Source: a virus. Taken from it: a stretch of DNA of 64,000 nt. The stretch's first letter is position 1, and the number at the start of each line of letters is the position of its first letter. Under the pieces are notes generated by a model. The model made no database searches and had not been told where the DNA came from. It worked only from the letters and a program-made list of their open reading frames with translations. The DNA lies in IMG/VR virus record IMGVR_UViG_3300044675_001825, positions 1 through 64,000 of that record; one strand, given 5' to 3'. The translations under genes were made by a program, and so were the position numbers. This document shows positions 8,627 through 16,801 of this stretch, one piece after another.

Positions 8627-9691
8627 TTATCTTAAAAAATAAGATTTATTAATAATAGCTTCATAGTCATCATCTGTGATGTCTTTCTTTCTTGGGAGTT
8701 CTTTGAACATACCAACTTGGCCTAGGAAACCCATACCAATTCTAATGTCATCTTCTCCATAAGAATTCTTTATCACTCTAATGCTTCTAAAATATTTAGC
8801 TCCATAGGAGTCTACTAGTTTGTCTAAGTTATATCCAGATGGATCTGCCACCTTGTATCTAATAGGATCAAACAGGCCCATAACAACATCAGCGTCATTC
8901 TGTGTTGATGAACTATCTGCAAAATCTTCTAGTTGAGGTTCTACATCTCCATTCTTTATCCTGGTAGGATTGGATATACTTCTATTGAACTGACTGACAA
9001 CAACAGGACTATGGCCATAAAAGTCTCTAGCAAATCTGAGCTCATCACTCATCTTGTCTATAGCATCTTTTTTGGTTGGTTGGTCCTTAGTTGTTTTTAA
9101 CAATCCAATATGGTCAATTACATCAAGAGTGATTTCATTTGGATCATCTGGAATGTATATTTTATTATACTCATCCATTCGTTCTATCTTTCCTCTCTCA
9201 AGAGCATAAGCTTTTAGTTCTTTGGCTATACCTACAGGGTTCTCTGGTCCATCGATTAACGTAACCACTTCACACAACTCATTCATATAGTCTTTGTAAT
9301 GTAGATACAGGTCATGCTCATCTTTGGTCATCACTTCCTTCCAACCAAGTAGTTTAGCTACAGGAATAAGAATTCCTTGGTCTATAAAGATCTTACGTGA
9401 CATCCATTTAGCCATTTTATAGGCTCTACTTCTCTCCATAGATCTATACCAAACCTTCACCTTGATTCCTGAGGCCTGTCCTTCTTTAGAAAGGGCCCAA
9501 TCAACAGGATTAAGAACAAATGCATCATCAATAAAGCTAGTCTTACCTGAACCAGTATTACCACCTATCAAATAATACATACCCTTACGAATACCTACGT
9601 AGTTTGTAAGTCTATCAAAACCCATAGGGATTCCTTTATTCTTACCAGCTAAGCCTTTGTTCACTTCTGCATCTAATATGTCAAAACTCAT
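8627..9691 (-). CDS. DnaB-type replicative helicase
   Basis: The 354-residue protein corresponds to the RecA-like C-terminal domain of DnaB. Walker A is GGNTGSGKT at 43-51, a Walker B/H2-like strand is LDVIDHIGLL, and the DNA-binding H3/H4 strand is PVVVSQFNRS. The N-terminal primase-interacting domain of cellular DnaB appears to be absent, as in several phage helicases. It unwinds the fork 5'-3' by homology. The next gene upstream overlaps it by ATGA, and the 209-aa gene before that may be its loader. Confidence 0.85.
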   Translation of the reverse strand: MSFDILDAEVNKGLAGKNKGIPMGFDRLTNYVGIRKGMYYLIGGNTGSGKTSFIDDAFVLNPVDWALSKEGQASGIKVKVWYRSMERSRAYKMAKWMSRKIFIDQGILIPVAKLLGWKEVMTKDEHDLYLHYKDYMNELCEVVTLIDGPENPVGIAKELKAYALERGKIERMDEYNKIYIPDDPNEITLDVIDHIGLLKTTKDQPTKKDAIDKMSDELRFARDFYGHSPVVVSQFNRSISNPTRIKNGDVEPQLEDFADSSSTQNDADVVMGLFDPIRYKVADPSGYNLDKLVDSYGAKYFRSIRVIKNSYGEDDIRIGMGFLGQVGMFKELPRKKDITDDDYEAIINKSYFLR

Positions 9692-9912
9692 AATAGCTCT
9701 ATTTCTTTTTTAACTTCTTGCCACCATCTTTGTCTGATGTTAGGAACTTCAAATTGTGTTTCATAAATTAATTCATCAACTGCTATTAATGCACATTGTT
9801 TGGCATTCTTTTTTTCAATATTAGGACTAAATCTATCTGTTTCAGAATCTATTCCATCAGCAAAGTCTCTAAATTTATTTACTAATTCAATTGCTTTTTC
9901 TTTTGGTGTCAT
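9688..9912 (-). CDS. Hypothetical protein, 74 aa
   Basis: A small helical protein (MTPKEKAIELVNKFRDFADG start) of a type repeated in Bacteroidota phage accessory genes, usually beginning MTPKEKA. It is coupled by ATGA overlaps both to the helicase and to the 209-aa gene. Function unknown. Confidence 0.7.
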   Translation of the reverse strand: MTPKEKAIELVNKFRDFADGIDSETDRFSPNIEKKNAKQCALIAVDELIYETQFEVPNIRQRWWQEVKKEIELL

Positions 9913-10538
9913 ATGTCTGTACCCCCTTTTGGTTTTTGTTGAGATTCTTTGATCTGTTCTCCTGAGTTAATTAATTCTATATAAGGCTCGAAAGCTCTTT
10001 GGTTTAGATAGGTGACACTGTTTTGCATAAAGGTCATTCTATTACTGTGTGTATATATAGATGATTCTTTCTTCTGTAAGATTTCGAAATTCAAAGCAGC
10101 TATAAGCTGTGCAGCTGTATATTCTCCTTCGAGTATTATCTTATCAAACTTCAGTCTGCATTCATCTTTACCTTTTCTGATAGCTCTAGTGCCTGTAAAC
10201 TTCTTACCCTTATACTCAAATGAATCAGTGCCTGGATATATCTTCCACCATTCTTCAAAATCTGTTGTAGCAGGTTTTCTCTTTATAATCTTTGCTCCTG
10301 CTTTCAAATTTAAGAAGTCTAGTAGATCTCTACCTAATGTTGTAAGTTTCTCATCAGTTTCTGTTATTAACCCTTTTCTTATCAAAGCTTGATAGACAGC
10401 AGCAATCCTCATGCTTCCTTCACATAGTGGGGAAACATCATATTGTTCATCTATCAGCTTTAATAAGTAAAGAATGTCTAAGTTATAACTTCGCTTGATG
10501 AGCTCTTCGAATTGTTCTGGTGTTATATTCAGTCTCAT
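9909..10538 (-). CDS. Possible helicase loader / replisome organiser
   Basis: The 209-residue protein has an N-terminal helical region that looks like a winged helix (LIRKGLITETDEKLTTLGRDLL). Its C-terminal region carries the pattern FEEWWKIYP ... basic helix ... MTFMQNSVTYLNQRAFEPY seen in phage replisome organisers and helicase loaders. It is two genes upstream of the DnaB-type helicase in a coupled run. Loader function is inferred from this pattern and position; no ATPase motif is present. Confidence 0.55.
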   Translation of the reverse strand: MRLNITPEQFEELIKRSYNLDILYLLKLIDEQYDVSPLCEGSMRIAAVYQALIRKGLITETDEKLTTLGRDLLDFLNLKAGAKIIKRKPATTDFEEWWKIYPGTDSFEYKGKKFTGTRAIRKGKDECRLKFDKIILEGEYTAAQLIAALNFEILQKKESSIYTHSNRMTFMQNSVTYLNQRAFEPYIELINSGEQIKESQQKPKGGTDI

Positions 10539-10692
10539 TTATAACAGGTGTTACTACTTTAATAATTGCAGGCAAACGTTTTTTGTTAGTTTGCTCTTCT
10601 TCCCATTGTTGCCATGAAGATTCAATATCTTTTTGTCTCTCCATAGCATAAATGTGGTCATTTGGATACTCCCAATCTTCAAACCAACTCAT
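10483..10692 (-). CDS. Hypothetical protein, 69 aa
   Basis: Trp- and Glu-rich N-terminus (SWFEDWEYPNDHIYAMERQ) and basic C-terminus (RTIRRAHQAKL). The last 56 bases overlap the start of the putative helicase loader in another frame, a longer overlap than elsewhere in the region. The start overlaps the stop of the membrane-anchored gene upstream by one base. Probably expressed; function unknown. Confidence 0.55.
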   Translation of the reverse strand: MSWFEDWEYPNDHIYAMERQKDIESSWQQWEEEQTNKKRLPAIIKVVTPVINETEYNTRTIRRAHQAKL

Positions 10693-10967
10693 TACTCAGT
10701 AGTTTTTCTTGGTCTTCCAACTGGTTTTTTGTCAATTGATACATTGATAGAAGGTTTTTTCTTTCTTTTCTTGTAATACTTCTTTTTAGGAGCTGGTACA
10801 GGATCTATACCAAGTTGTCCTTTAGAAAGATCAGTCACCTTTCTTGGTTCAAACTTAATAACAGGTGGTAGTTCCTCTTCAATCTCTTGTGCATTTCTAG
10901 TTAGCACGTACAAAATTACCACTGATGCAATAACTATTGCTGGTAAAATAATAAATAAATAGTTCAT
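10692..10967 (-). CDS. Membrane-anchored basic protein with an AT-hook-like tail
   Basis: 91 residues. A single N-terminal membrane segment (about residues 3-22, FIILPAIVIASVVILYVLT) is followed by a linker and a very basic region (KKKYYKKRKKKP). The C-terminal sequence KPVGRPRK has the GRP core of AT-hook DNA-binding peptides. This suggests a small protein that could hold DNA at the membrane. Its neighbours are DNA polymerase and helicase genes. The AT-hook call is a short motif match, so the function is inference. Confidence 0.6.
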   Translation of the reverse strand: MNYLFIILPAIVIASVVILYVLTRNAQEIEEELPPVIKFEPRKVTDLSKGQLGIDPVPAPKKKYYKKRKKKPSINVSIDKKPVGRPRKTTE

Positions 10968-10972
10968 AATTT

Positions 10973-11230
10973 TTAATTTTTAATACGAAGACCAAACTGT
11001 AAATTGAACCAGTCAAATGTTTGTTCAGCTCTTCCTTTGTTACATTTAAAGATTTTTTTGATTAGAGGAATAGCATAACGCTTGAATTCCTCATGTTGTT
11101 CTTGAGTCATGGTCCAATTGAAGTACCACATGTCATCATCTAGTGTATCCACTAGTCTTTTACCAACCATATCGAGTTGATACTCGATTAAATGCCTGGT
11201 AATGTTTGCTCTGTTAACTTTAGCTTTCAT
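10973..11230 (-). CDS. Hypothetical protein, 85 aa
   Basis: Helical protein rich in Trp, Phe and Arg, without a known motif. The start overlaps the DNA polymerase stop as ATGA, so it is translated with the polymerase. Function unknown. Confidence 0.65.
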   Translation of the reverse strand: MKAKVNRANITRHLIEYQLDMVGKRLVDTLDDDMWYFNWTMTQEQHEEFKRYAIPLIKKIFKCNKGRAEQTFDWFNLQFGLRIKN

Positions 11231-13191
11231 TGAAATAAATCTAATTGATTAGGAATATACACTGTCTTGATACGTTTACCTTCAGTTTGAATCTTACTGA
11301 TTATTCTGTTGGCTTTCTCAATGTAGTAATCATAATTTACATTATCAGTTTTACTGTTTTTTGGTAAGAAATTACAAACTTTACATAGCCATTCACCTGC
11401 TTCTATCTGACTGATAGCTGCAGCACGTGTTTGACACTCTGGATTCTTCACCTTAAAGATCTTTTCTCCATTGTTTGATACGTAATATCGTATCAACTTG
11501 TTGTAAATAGTCTTTTGTCCTGTCACCCTATTAGTTCCTTCATAATGGAAACTTCTAGTAGCTTTCTGTCTCAAGCAAAAATCATATAAATTAGTATGAT
11601 TTCTAATAGTCTCATCGACAGGAACACCATGAACAAAATAACGCTCAAGAGCAATAGGAACAATCCTTGCACTCTTGTTTTTATGAAGTTCAAAATCTGT
11701 AAGGAAATCGCCTTTCTTTTTAATTTCTCCATTAGTCATAATTGCTAAGTAATCATTCACTGTACTAAAGATGATTTTGGAATAGTCAGTTCTTTCTAAC
11801 TCATATTGAGTTATGCTACACCACCATTCATTAAGCTTATACATTAAAGGAATTAGGTCTTTCTTAATCCTGATAGTTACACCATCTGTATTTGCAGAGA
11901 TCACATGTATACCATTGGTTTCATATTTCTCGATAAGCATCATTAGACTAAGCTCACCAGTTATAGTGGTGAACATAGTTAACTGCCTATCATATATCCA
12001 TGATAGCATATCAGATGACTTACCATACACAGAGTTAACTGCAAGTTTAAGTGCTCCAACAATTCCTTTAATCTTCTTATCGCTTTTTGCAAGGGGTTTT
12101 AGCTCCAATCTCTTATCAAACATCTGTTTGTACCCACGAAGGAACTCTTTTCCTAAGTGAGTAGGGAATTTCCCATTGTTGATGATGATTGCAGGATAGT
12201 AAGAACTAACATCCCAATCGATTATCTCGTACTCTTCATCAGCCTCAAACACCTTAGGTGTATTCTCTGTATGAAGACCACCTTTCATAAAAGAATACAC
12301 ATTCCCATAGAAATCTATATGCTCTTTGAAATCATCTTGCAGGCCAAGCTGCATCTTATTAATCTTCTTTAAAAACTCTTTTAGTTGAGGAGTCTCAAAT
12401 GTTACATACTTTGCAATGCAATTCTTTACATCAATACTCTTTCTAAAATATCCTTTCTTTGGAAGTTCTTTATAATCTATTCCTTTTTCAGAACAATAAT
12501 ACTTCTTAATCATCTCATCACCTATCTTACTGTCTGAATAGTTCAAACAAGGAATACCAAACTCTTCAAAGATATCTTGTCTTAGTTCTATTTGGTTGTT
12601 TCCTTTGTATAAGGGATGATCTGTATCACCAGTTGTTATCTTAAAGAATTCATACGTAGCATCAACATCATTATAACAATAGTCAATGGTGAGTTCAACC
12701 TCTTCCTTGGTCATGTTAGTCTTGGTGTGATGAATAGGCATTTCTTCTATGTTCTCTAGGTCCATCTCAAACTCTAATCTCTTCAATGAAACCATCCGAT
12801 TTTTATTGTCGAAATGTGAAATTTTAAACAGATCAATTTGCTTGAGACTTAGTTCATGTTCTCTGTATTCAGGAAATACATCATAGTTAGCATCATGAAT
12901 AACATCTGCAGCTTTCTGTGCTATTTTTGCACATATTTCTAAGTTAGTTAGTTCATGCCAATTGTCATGATTTCTCAAGATCCATTCAACAACCTGACTG
13001 TCAAAGCGTAGATTATTATAACCTACCCAATAAGCATCAGCATTGTCTTCTGTGTATCTAACAAAAGCATCTAACTGATTCTTCCATTTAGATACTTGAA
13101 AGCTCTTACCAGCTTTACCAGGCACCATACATACAACTAAGAATAGTTCTTGCATGGTTTCAATATCGTAACATATAACTCGTTCTTTCAT
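11227..13191 (-). CDS. Family B DNA polymerase with 3'-5' exonuclease
   Basis: Replicative polymerase of about 654 residues. Exonuclease motifs: Exo I YDIET at 8-12, Exo II YNNLRFD at 58-64, Exo III YCYNDVD. Polymerase motifs: A DVSSYYP (about 330), B KLAVNSVYGKSS (about 383), C ANTDG (about 433). In motif C the usual DTDS is NTDG; the second, catalytic Asp is kept. Start 13191 is chosen over the upstream ATG at 13230 because it forms the ATGA overlap used throughout this operon and begins just before Exo I. The protein is compact compared with T4 gp43 and lacks obvious extra domains. Confidence 0.88.
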   Translation of the reverse strand: MKERVICYDIETMQELFLVVCMVPGKAGKSFQVSKWKNQLDAFVRYTEDNADAYWVGYNNLRFDSQVVEWILRNHDNWHELTNLEICAKIAQKAADVIHDANYDVFPEYREHELSLKQIDLFKISHFDNKNRMVSLKRLEFEMDLENIEEMPIHHTKTNMTKEEVELTIDYCYNDVDATYEFFKITTGDTDHPLYKGNNQIELRQDIFEEFGIPCLNYSDSKIGDEMIKKYYCSEKGIDYKELPKKGYFRKSIDVKNCIAKYVTFETPQLKEFLKKINKMQLGLQDDFKEHIDFYGNVYSFMKGGLHTENTPKVFEADEEYEIIDWDVSSYYPAIIINNGKFPTHLGKEFLRGYKQMFDKRLELKPLAKSDKKIKGIVGALKLAVNSVYGKSSDMLSWIYDRQLTMFTTITGELSLMMLIEKYETNGIHVISANTDGVTIRIKKDLIPLMYKLNEWWCSITQYELERTDYSKIIFSTVNDYLAIMTNGEIKKKGDFLTDFELHKNKSARIVPIALERYFVHGVPVDETIRNHTNLYDFCLRQKATRSFHYEGTNRVTGQKTIYNKLIRYYVSNNGEKIFKVKNPECQTRAAAISQIEAGEWLCKVCNFLPKNSKTDNVNYDYYIEKANRIISKIQTEGKRIKTVYIPNQLDLFQ

Positions 13192-13385
13192 GTTCTTGTT
13201 GTTTTTTTGTGATCTTTCCAATCTAGCCAAAAGCCTATTGCCACTATGATGTTCATACCTAAAGAAGCAAGGATTTCATACAAATCCTTATAGATATTAA
13301 TAGTTAAGTGGATATGTCCTACTACCCAAAAAGGCATTGCAAGATTATTCGATATCCACCTAACTAAATAATTTATAAACTTCAT
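13188..13385 (-). CDS. Small membrane protein, 65 aa
   Basis: Two hydrophobic stretches (around FWVVGHIHLTINIY and LASLGMNIIVAIGFWLDW) and a charged C-terminus (KDHKKTTRT) suggest a two-pass inner-membrane protein. It ends in an ATGA overlap with the polymerase start. Size and topology would allow a holin-like role, but nothing specific supports it. Confidence 0.55.
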   Translation of the reverse strand: MKFINYLVRWISNNLAMPFWVVGHIHLTINIYKDLYEILASLGMNIIVAIGFWLDWKDHKKTTRT

Positions 13386-13392
13386 AGTCTAC

Positions 13393-13400
13393 AAAGATAA
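13393..13400 (-). promoter_or_regulatory. Possible -7 box before the membrane protein/polymerase operon
   Basis: TATCTTTG on the minus strand matches TAnnTTTG. The -33 position shows only a poor match (TTAG, 20 bp upstream). The box is so close to the ATG at 13385 that the transcript would be nearly leaderless. Confidence 0.3.
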
Positions 13401-13428
13401 TTAAAAATATTATATTATTCTAACAGGT

Positions 13429-13926
13429 TTAGTTATTAAAATAGTATCTGATGTGGTCTGAATATATCACCACTTTCTTTGGTGTATCAGTGAATGAAAC
13501 AACACTTGCAGGCACTTCAATACCTATTTCTGCAGGTTGTCTTTCAATGTCAGGATGAATAATTTCTTCACAGATCTCTTGTACAACAGGTACTTGTTTT
13601 GCATCAATGTCTGCAGCAATCTCTTCCATTCTCTTATCAAAGTTATCCCATAGAGAGCCTGGCATAGGTTCAAACTCCATTGTAACAGGTTCTTGTATAA
13701 TAGCTGGTCTTGGTGCTTTCTTTCTTACATAAGGTCTTTTAGCTGGACCTGAGTAAGTGTTAACAATCTTTCTTGTCATCTTGGACAATCTTAGCACTTT
13801 GTGATAAACTCCATTAACTGGTCTTTTCCATTCTTTTGCTAATTCATCAGCGATGATAGCTACAGGCTTTCCTGTTCTAATTTCTTGTTTGATTTGATTA
13901 ATCTGCTTTGGTGTGTAATGTTTCAT
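13429..13926 (-). CDS. Putative SANT/Myb-like DNA-binding protein, paralogue 1
   Basis: The 165-residue N-terminus (YTPKQINQIKQEI ... WKRPVNGVYHKVLRL) resembles a SANT/Myb-like or homeodomain-like helix-turn-helix. The end (IGIEVPASVVSFTDTPKK ... YSDHIRYYF) is nearly the same as the end of the next gene downstream, so the two are tandem paralogues with a variable middle. A basic linker (KRPYVRKKAPRP) lies between the parts. It could be a phage regulator; this is inference. Confidence 0.65.
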   Translation of the reverse strand: MKHYTPKQINQIKQEIRTGKPVAIIADELAKEWKRPVNGVYHKVLRLSKMTRKIVNTYSGPAKRPYVRKKAPRPAIIQEPVTMEFEPMPGSLWDNFDKRMEEIAADIDAKQVPVVQEICEEIIHPDIERQPAEIGIEVPASVVSFTDTPKKVVIYSDHIRYYFNN

Positions 13927-13947
13927 GATTTAAAATTTATTTAGTTA

Positions 13948-14268
13948 TTAAAAGTATATTCTAAAGTGGTCAGAGTGTAACATAATCTTTTTAGGTGTTC
14001 CTTCGAATGTCATACCATGTGGTACTTCTACACCTATGTCTGCAGGTTGAATTCTAGTAGTCACCTTTTTTATTTCTCTAACTGTATCAGGATTCATTTT
14101 TCTATTTAAAGTGTACAATTTATACTTAATACCATTTACACTTCTACCATATTTGGCAGCTAATTGAATGCCTATGTTATTTATATTTACATTCTCATCT
14201 TTTAAGAGAGATTTCATCTCTTGTATTTGTTCTCTTGTGTAAAAATCTACTTTTGATTGTTTTTGCAT
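13948..14268 (-). CDS. Putative SANT/Myb-like DNA-binding protein, paralogue 2
   Basis: 106 residues. The same two conserved blocks as the neighbouring 165-aa gene are present: an HTH-like N-terminus (YTREQIQEMKSLL ... YGRSVNGIKYKLYTL) and a C-terminal block (IGVEVPHGMTFEGTPKK ... HSDHFRIYF). The middle linker is mostly missing. Tandem duplication is evident; the role is not known. Confidence 0.65.
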   Translation of the reverse strand: MQKQSKVDFYTREQIQEMKSLLKDENVNINNIGIQLAAKYGRSVNGIKYKLYTLNRKMNPDTVREIKKVTTRIQPADIGVEVPHGMTFEGTPKKIMLHSDHFRIYF

Positions 14269-14273
14269 GTTTT

Positions 14274-14819
14274 CTAAATTTTAGCAAAGCAACACATAGC
14301 TGATGTGTCCCAATACTTGATGAATAAATAATTTCCTTGTTTTGTTTTGTAAATTGTGTGAGGCATAGGTGATGAATAATCAACACTGGCTATCACTTTC
14401 TCTTTTCTAGCTTTGAAGAATGTATCAATTGTTTCTTGTAGTCCTATTCTATAACTAAATGTCATAATGAAGTTCTTTTTGAACTTAGCAATGTGATCTG
14501 TTAAGAATCTAACAGAAGCACAAAAGTCAAGATCAAACAATACATTCTCTTTATCTGGGTTTGCTTTAATAATATCACTGCATATCAATGCCACCTTAGA
14601 TTTTGATCTTATCTTGGATAGTTGTTGCAATGCTACCTGTGAGTTATTCTCATAGATTTCAAATTGTGTACATCCTTTGGATTCTAGATATGCTAGATAT
14701 TCATTGATGTCTGGACCTGCTAATCCAACTACTGATTCAAATTGGAATCTTTGGATTAAGAACTCTCTAACAGCATGTTTGTTACTTGAGTTTATATAAG
14801 TTTTCTTTCTTTCTGCCAT
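14274..14819 (-). CDS. Hypothetical protein, 181 aa, Rossmann-like
   Basis: Alternating strands and helices (VVGLAGPDINEYLAYLESKG, FEIYENN, KVALICSDI, VLFDLDFCASVRFL) recall a nucleotide- or SAM-binding Rossmann-type fold. The acidic end of strand 2 and the DLDFCAS stretch are at expected places. No catalytic motif can be named, so a methyltransferase relationship is only a suggestion. Confidence 0.6.
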   Translation of the reverse strand: MAERKKTYINSSNKHAVREFLIQRFQFESVVGLAGPDINEYLAYLESKGCTQFEIYENNSQVALQQLSKIRSKSKVALICSDIIKANPDKENVLFDLDFCASVRFLTDHIAKFKKNFIMTFSYRIGLQETIDTFFKARKEKVIASVDYSSPMPHTIYKTKQGNYLFIKYWDTSAMCCFAKI

Positions 14820-14821
14820 GA

Positions 14822-15271
14822 TTATTCTTCTTCTAATCCATCGTTTAGTGTTACATCCCAGTCATCAAGCTCTTCGTCTGGTACTAGAGATAACACCACT
14901 TTATCTTCCATAAAGACTATTCCTTCATCTTCATCATATTCAATATCAATATAACCATCAAACTCTCGTAATAGGTAATTGATATCATCTAATGTGATGT
15001 CTCTGAGTTCATCTGTATGTTCTCCTTCATCCCACCAACCTATTTCATCATGTGAAGCAAGTAAGTTACCACTCTCATCAATAATGACTAGTTCTACAGG
15101 AACACCATGTCTACTCATAAATGCATCTGGGTCTTCAGGAATCTCTTCAAGCTCAAAGAGCTCAATGAATGGTTCTATTACACCAACAGAAATTCTGTTA
15201 GTGAAAAGCATACCTACCTCCAATTCTGGAGGCAGATAGCTCTTTACTGCAATTTCAGCTGGATACCACAT
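14822..15271 (-). CDS. Hypothetical acidic protein, 149 aa
   Basis: Strongly acidic, especially in the second half (WWDEGEHTDELRDITLDD, DEELDDWDVTLNDGLEEE), with a beta-rich pattern and no membrane segment. Such DNA-mimic-like charge is seen in some phage inhibitors, but nothing specific shows this here. It shares one base with the stop of the upstream 118-aa gene. Confidence 0.65.
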   Translation of the reverse strand: MWYPAEIAVKSYLPPELEVGMLFTNRISVGVIEPFIELFELEEIPEDPDAFMSRHGVPVELVIIDESGNLLASHDEIGWWDEGEHTDELRDITLDDINYLLREFDGYIDIEYDEDEGIVFMEDKVVLSLVPDEELDDWDVTLNDGLEEE

Positions 15272-15627
15272 TAGAAATCTTTTTTAGGTGTTGGTTCAGC
15301 TATCTGATAGACACAATGTACACTTGCTAGTCTTAACAATATATGAAGCTGCTCAGCTTCTAAATAGTCAATCTCTTTCTTAGTGCACAGACCAATGATT
15401 TGTATTCCATCACCTGTGTCTACTAATTGCATAGCCACTGATTTTCTAACAACATCATCCCATTCATCATCATCACTGAAGTATAATGTATGTACTGTTG
15501 CATTTCTTGCAGCTTCTAGTTTGTGATAATCATATTCATGTTTACCATTAATGTAGATCTCTTCTCTGTATAACACATCACTTGTGTTATCAATAATGTC
15601 TTGAATTTGTTTACTCAGTGTTGCCAT
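15271..15627 (-). CDS. Hypothetical protein, 118 aa
   Basis: A soluble alpha/beta protein (EEIYINGKHEYDYHKLEAAR, VDTGDGIQIIGLCTKKEID) with no recognised family. It overlaps the preceding gene by 17 bases and touches the next by one base, so it is part of a coupled run. Confidence 0.65.
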   Translation of the reverse strand: MATLSKQIQDIIDNTSDVLYREEIYINGKHEYDYHKLEAARNATVHTLYFSDDDEWDDVVRKSVAMQLVDTGDGIQIIGLCTKKEIDYLEAEQLHILLRLASVHCVYQIAEPTPKKDF

Positions 15628-15946
15628 AATTTCCTTTTTTTATAAAATTAATTGCTTTTTGATGTCCTTCAATAGCTTGTTCATAAGATGCATATCTCTC
15701 TTGATACGCTTGATCATTTTCTCCTCCAAATATCATAGTTTCCCATAATATTGGTTTTCCACCACCATAAGAATGATCTAATCCAAGAAACACTGTTGAT
15801 ACACGAACCTCATCACCATTGAGGTCTGTTAGTTCGTCATATCCAACTTTCTTTCTATTTGGATTATCTTCCATCCACTTTGCTGATTCTAAAACTGGTT
15901 TATGAACAGGCTTGTGATTGTTGTCTAGTATATACCATTTACTCAT
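15611..15946 (-). CDS. Conserved phage protein of unknown function, 111 aa
   Basis: It contains the pattern VRVSTVFLGLDHSYGGG, then LWETMIFGG, RYASYEQAIEGH, known from a small protein family found in many unrelated tailed phages (STVFLGLDH ... ETMVFGG ... RY ... A ... GH). The family has no established function. The conserved His, Asp and Glu could form an active or metal site; this is inference. Confidence 0.7.
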   Translation of the reverse strand: MSKWYILDNNHKPVHKPVLESAKWMEDNPNRKKVGYDELTDLNGDEVRVSTVFLGLDHSYGGGKPILWETMIFGGENDQAYQERYASYEQAIEGHQKAINFIKKGNYGNTE

Positions 15947-16239
15947 AGTTTTGATATTAAATGTTTCATTTGATTAATAATGTCTTCGATACTCATTGCT
16001 TCTTCCTTTTCTTTCTCCTCAAGTTGATCTTTTATCATTTGTAATGGATAATAGTTTTCAATTTTAGTTGTAGAACTTATATTAATTCTACAAAATGCAT
16101 AAGGAAGATTGTGATGTAAATGAAGCACCTGAGCTTTTTTTCCAAATGATTCTTCATATTGAGAACTATATTTAAGATGTGTATCATCAAACTTGAATGC
16201 AATGAATGTTTTTCCTATTACATCTTTGTCTTCCATCAA
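15943..16239 (-). CDS. Hypothetical protein, 98 aa
   Basis: An N-terminal beta-rich half (VIGKTFIAFKFDD) and a charged C-terminal helix (DQLEEKEKEEAMSIEDIINQ). No known motif. Both ends overlap neighbouring genes as ATGA. Confidence 0.65.
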   Translation of the reverse strand: MMEDKDVIGKTFIAFKFDDTHLKYSSQYEESFGKKAQVLHLHHNLPYAFCRINISSTTKIENYYPLQMIKDQLEEKEKEEAMSIEDIINQMKHLISKL

Positions 16240-16469
16240 TAACCTGCTAGTTTAGATATCATACCTTCTTGCTCTAATAAATAAGCAAGGTCACTTTCTT
16301 CTTTTAGTGTAAGTCTTCTTATAGAAGACATAAGATTGATTCTGTCGTAGGTAATCTTCTCACCATACACTGCTTTCACTTTCTGACCTATTTCTAGGAG
16401 CTGTGAGACATTAAAATTATCTACAGGATCTTGGTTAACATCCTGCCATTTACCATTGATTATACGCAT
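16236..16469 (-). CDS. Hypothetical protein, 77 aa
   Basis: A short helical protein; the second half (SSIRRLTLKEESDLAYLLEQ) is amphipathic. The ATG follows a run of twelve A on the coding strand, typical of the A-rich, Shine-Dalgarno-free leaders of Bacteroidota. Function unknown. Confidence 0.6.
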   Translation of the reverse strand: MRIINGKWQDVNQDPVDNFNVSQLLEIGQKVKAVYGEKITYDRINLMSSIRRLTLKEESDLAYLLEQEGMISKLAGY

Positions 16470-16490
16470 GTTTTTTTTTTTATTTTTATG

Positions 16491-16691
16491 TTAATATTTA
16501 TTTGATTTATAATTTGGTTCTTCTTCTAATATAGATTCCATTATAGGAGATTTAGTATTCTCCACATGTTGTGTTAACACCTTCCATTTCTTAAAAAGCT
16601 TGTTTGCTATATTAACATCAAGTTTAGTGATTTTGTCTTTATAGAAAATGTTTCTAATTGTGTATTCTATGGTGCGTATTTCATCTTCCAT
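16491..16691 (-). CDS. Hypothetical protein, 66 aa
   Basis: Charged, helical, no motif (VNIANKLFKKWKVLTQHVEN). It stands as a separate unit with short A/T-rich gaps on both sides. Function unknown. Confidence 0.6.
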   Translation of the reverse strand: MEDEIRTIEYTIRNIFYKDKITKLDVNIANKLFKKWKVLTQHVENTKSPIMESILEEEPNYKSNKY

Positions 16692-16713
16692 GTCTTATTT
16701 CTTTTTAAATTGT

Positions 16714-16800
16714 TTAAAATAACTTTTTTACATAATACCTATATTCTAAAAAATAATAGTGTTTATGCCAACCATCGTCCACTGTATAAAACATTCTCAT
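16714..16800 (-). CDS. Mini-protein, 28 aa
   Basis: ATG at 16798-16800, one base after the stop of the 233-aa gene (16802). It is rich in Tyr and His (DDGWHKHYYFLEYRYYVKK). The immediate adjacency suggests coupled translation. Too short for certainty. Confidence 0.35.
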   Translation of the reverse strand: MRMFYTVDDGWHKHYYFLEYRYYVKKLF

Positions 16801-16801
16801 A

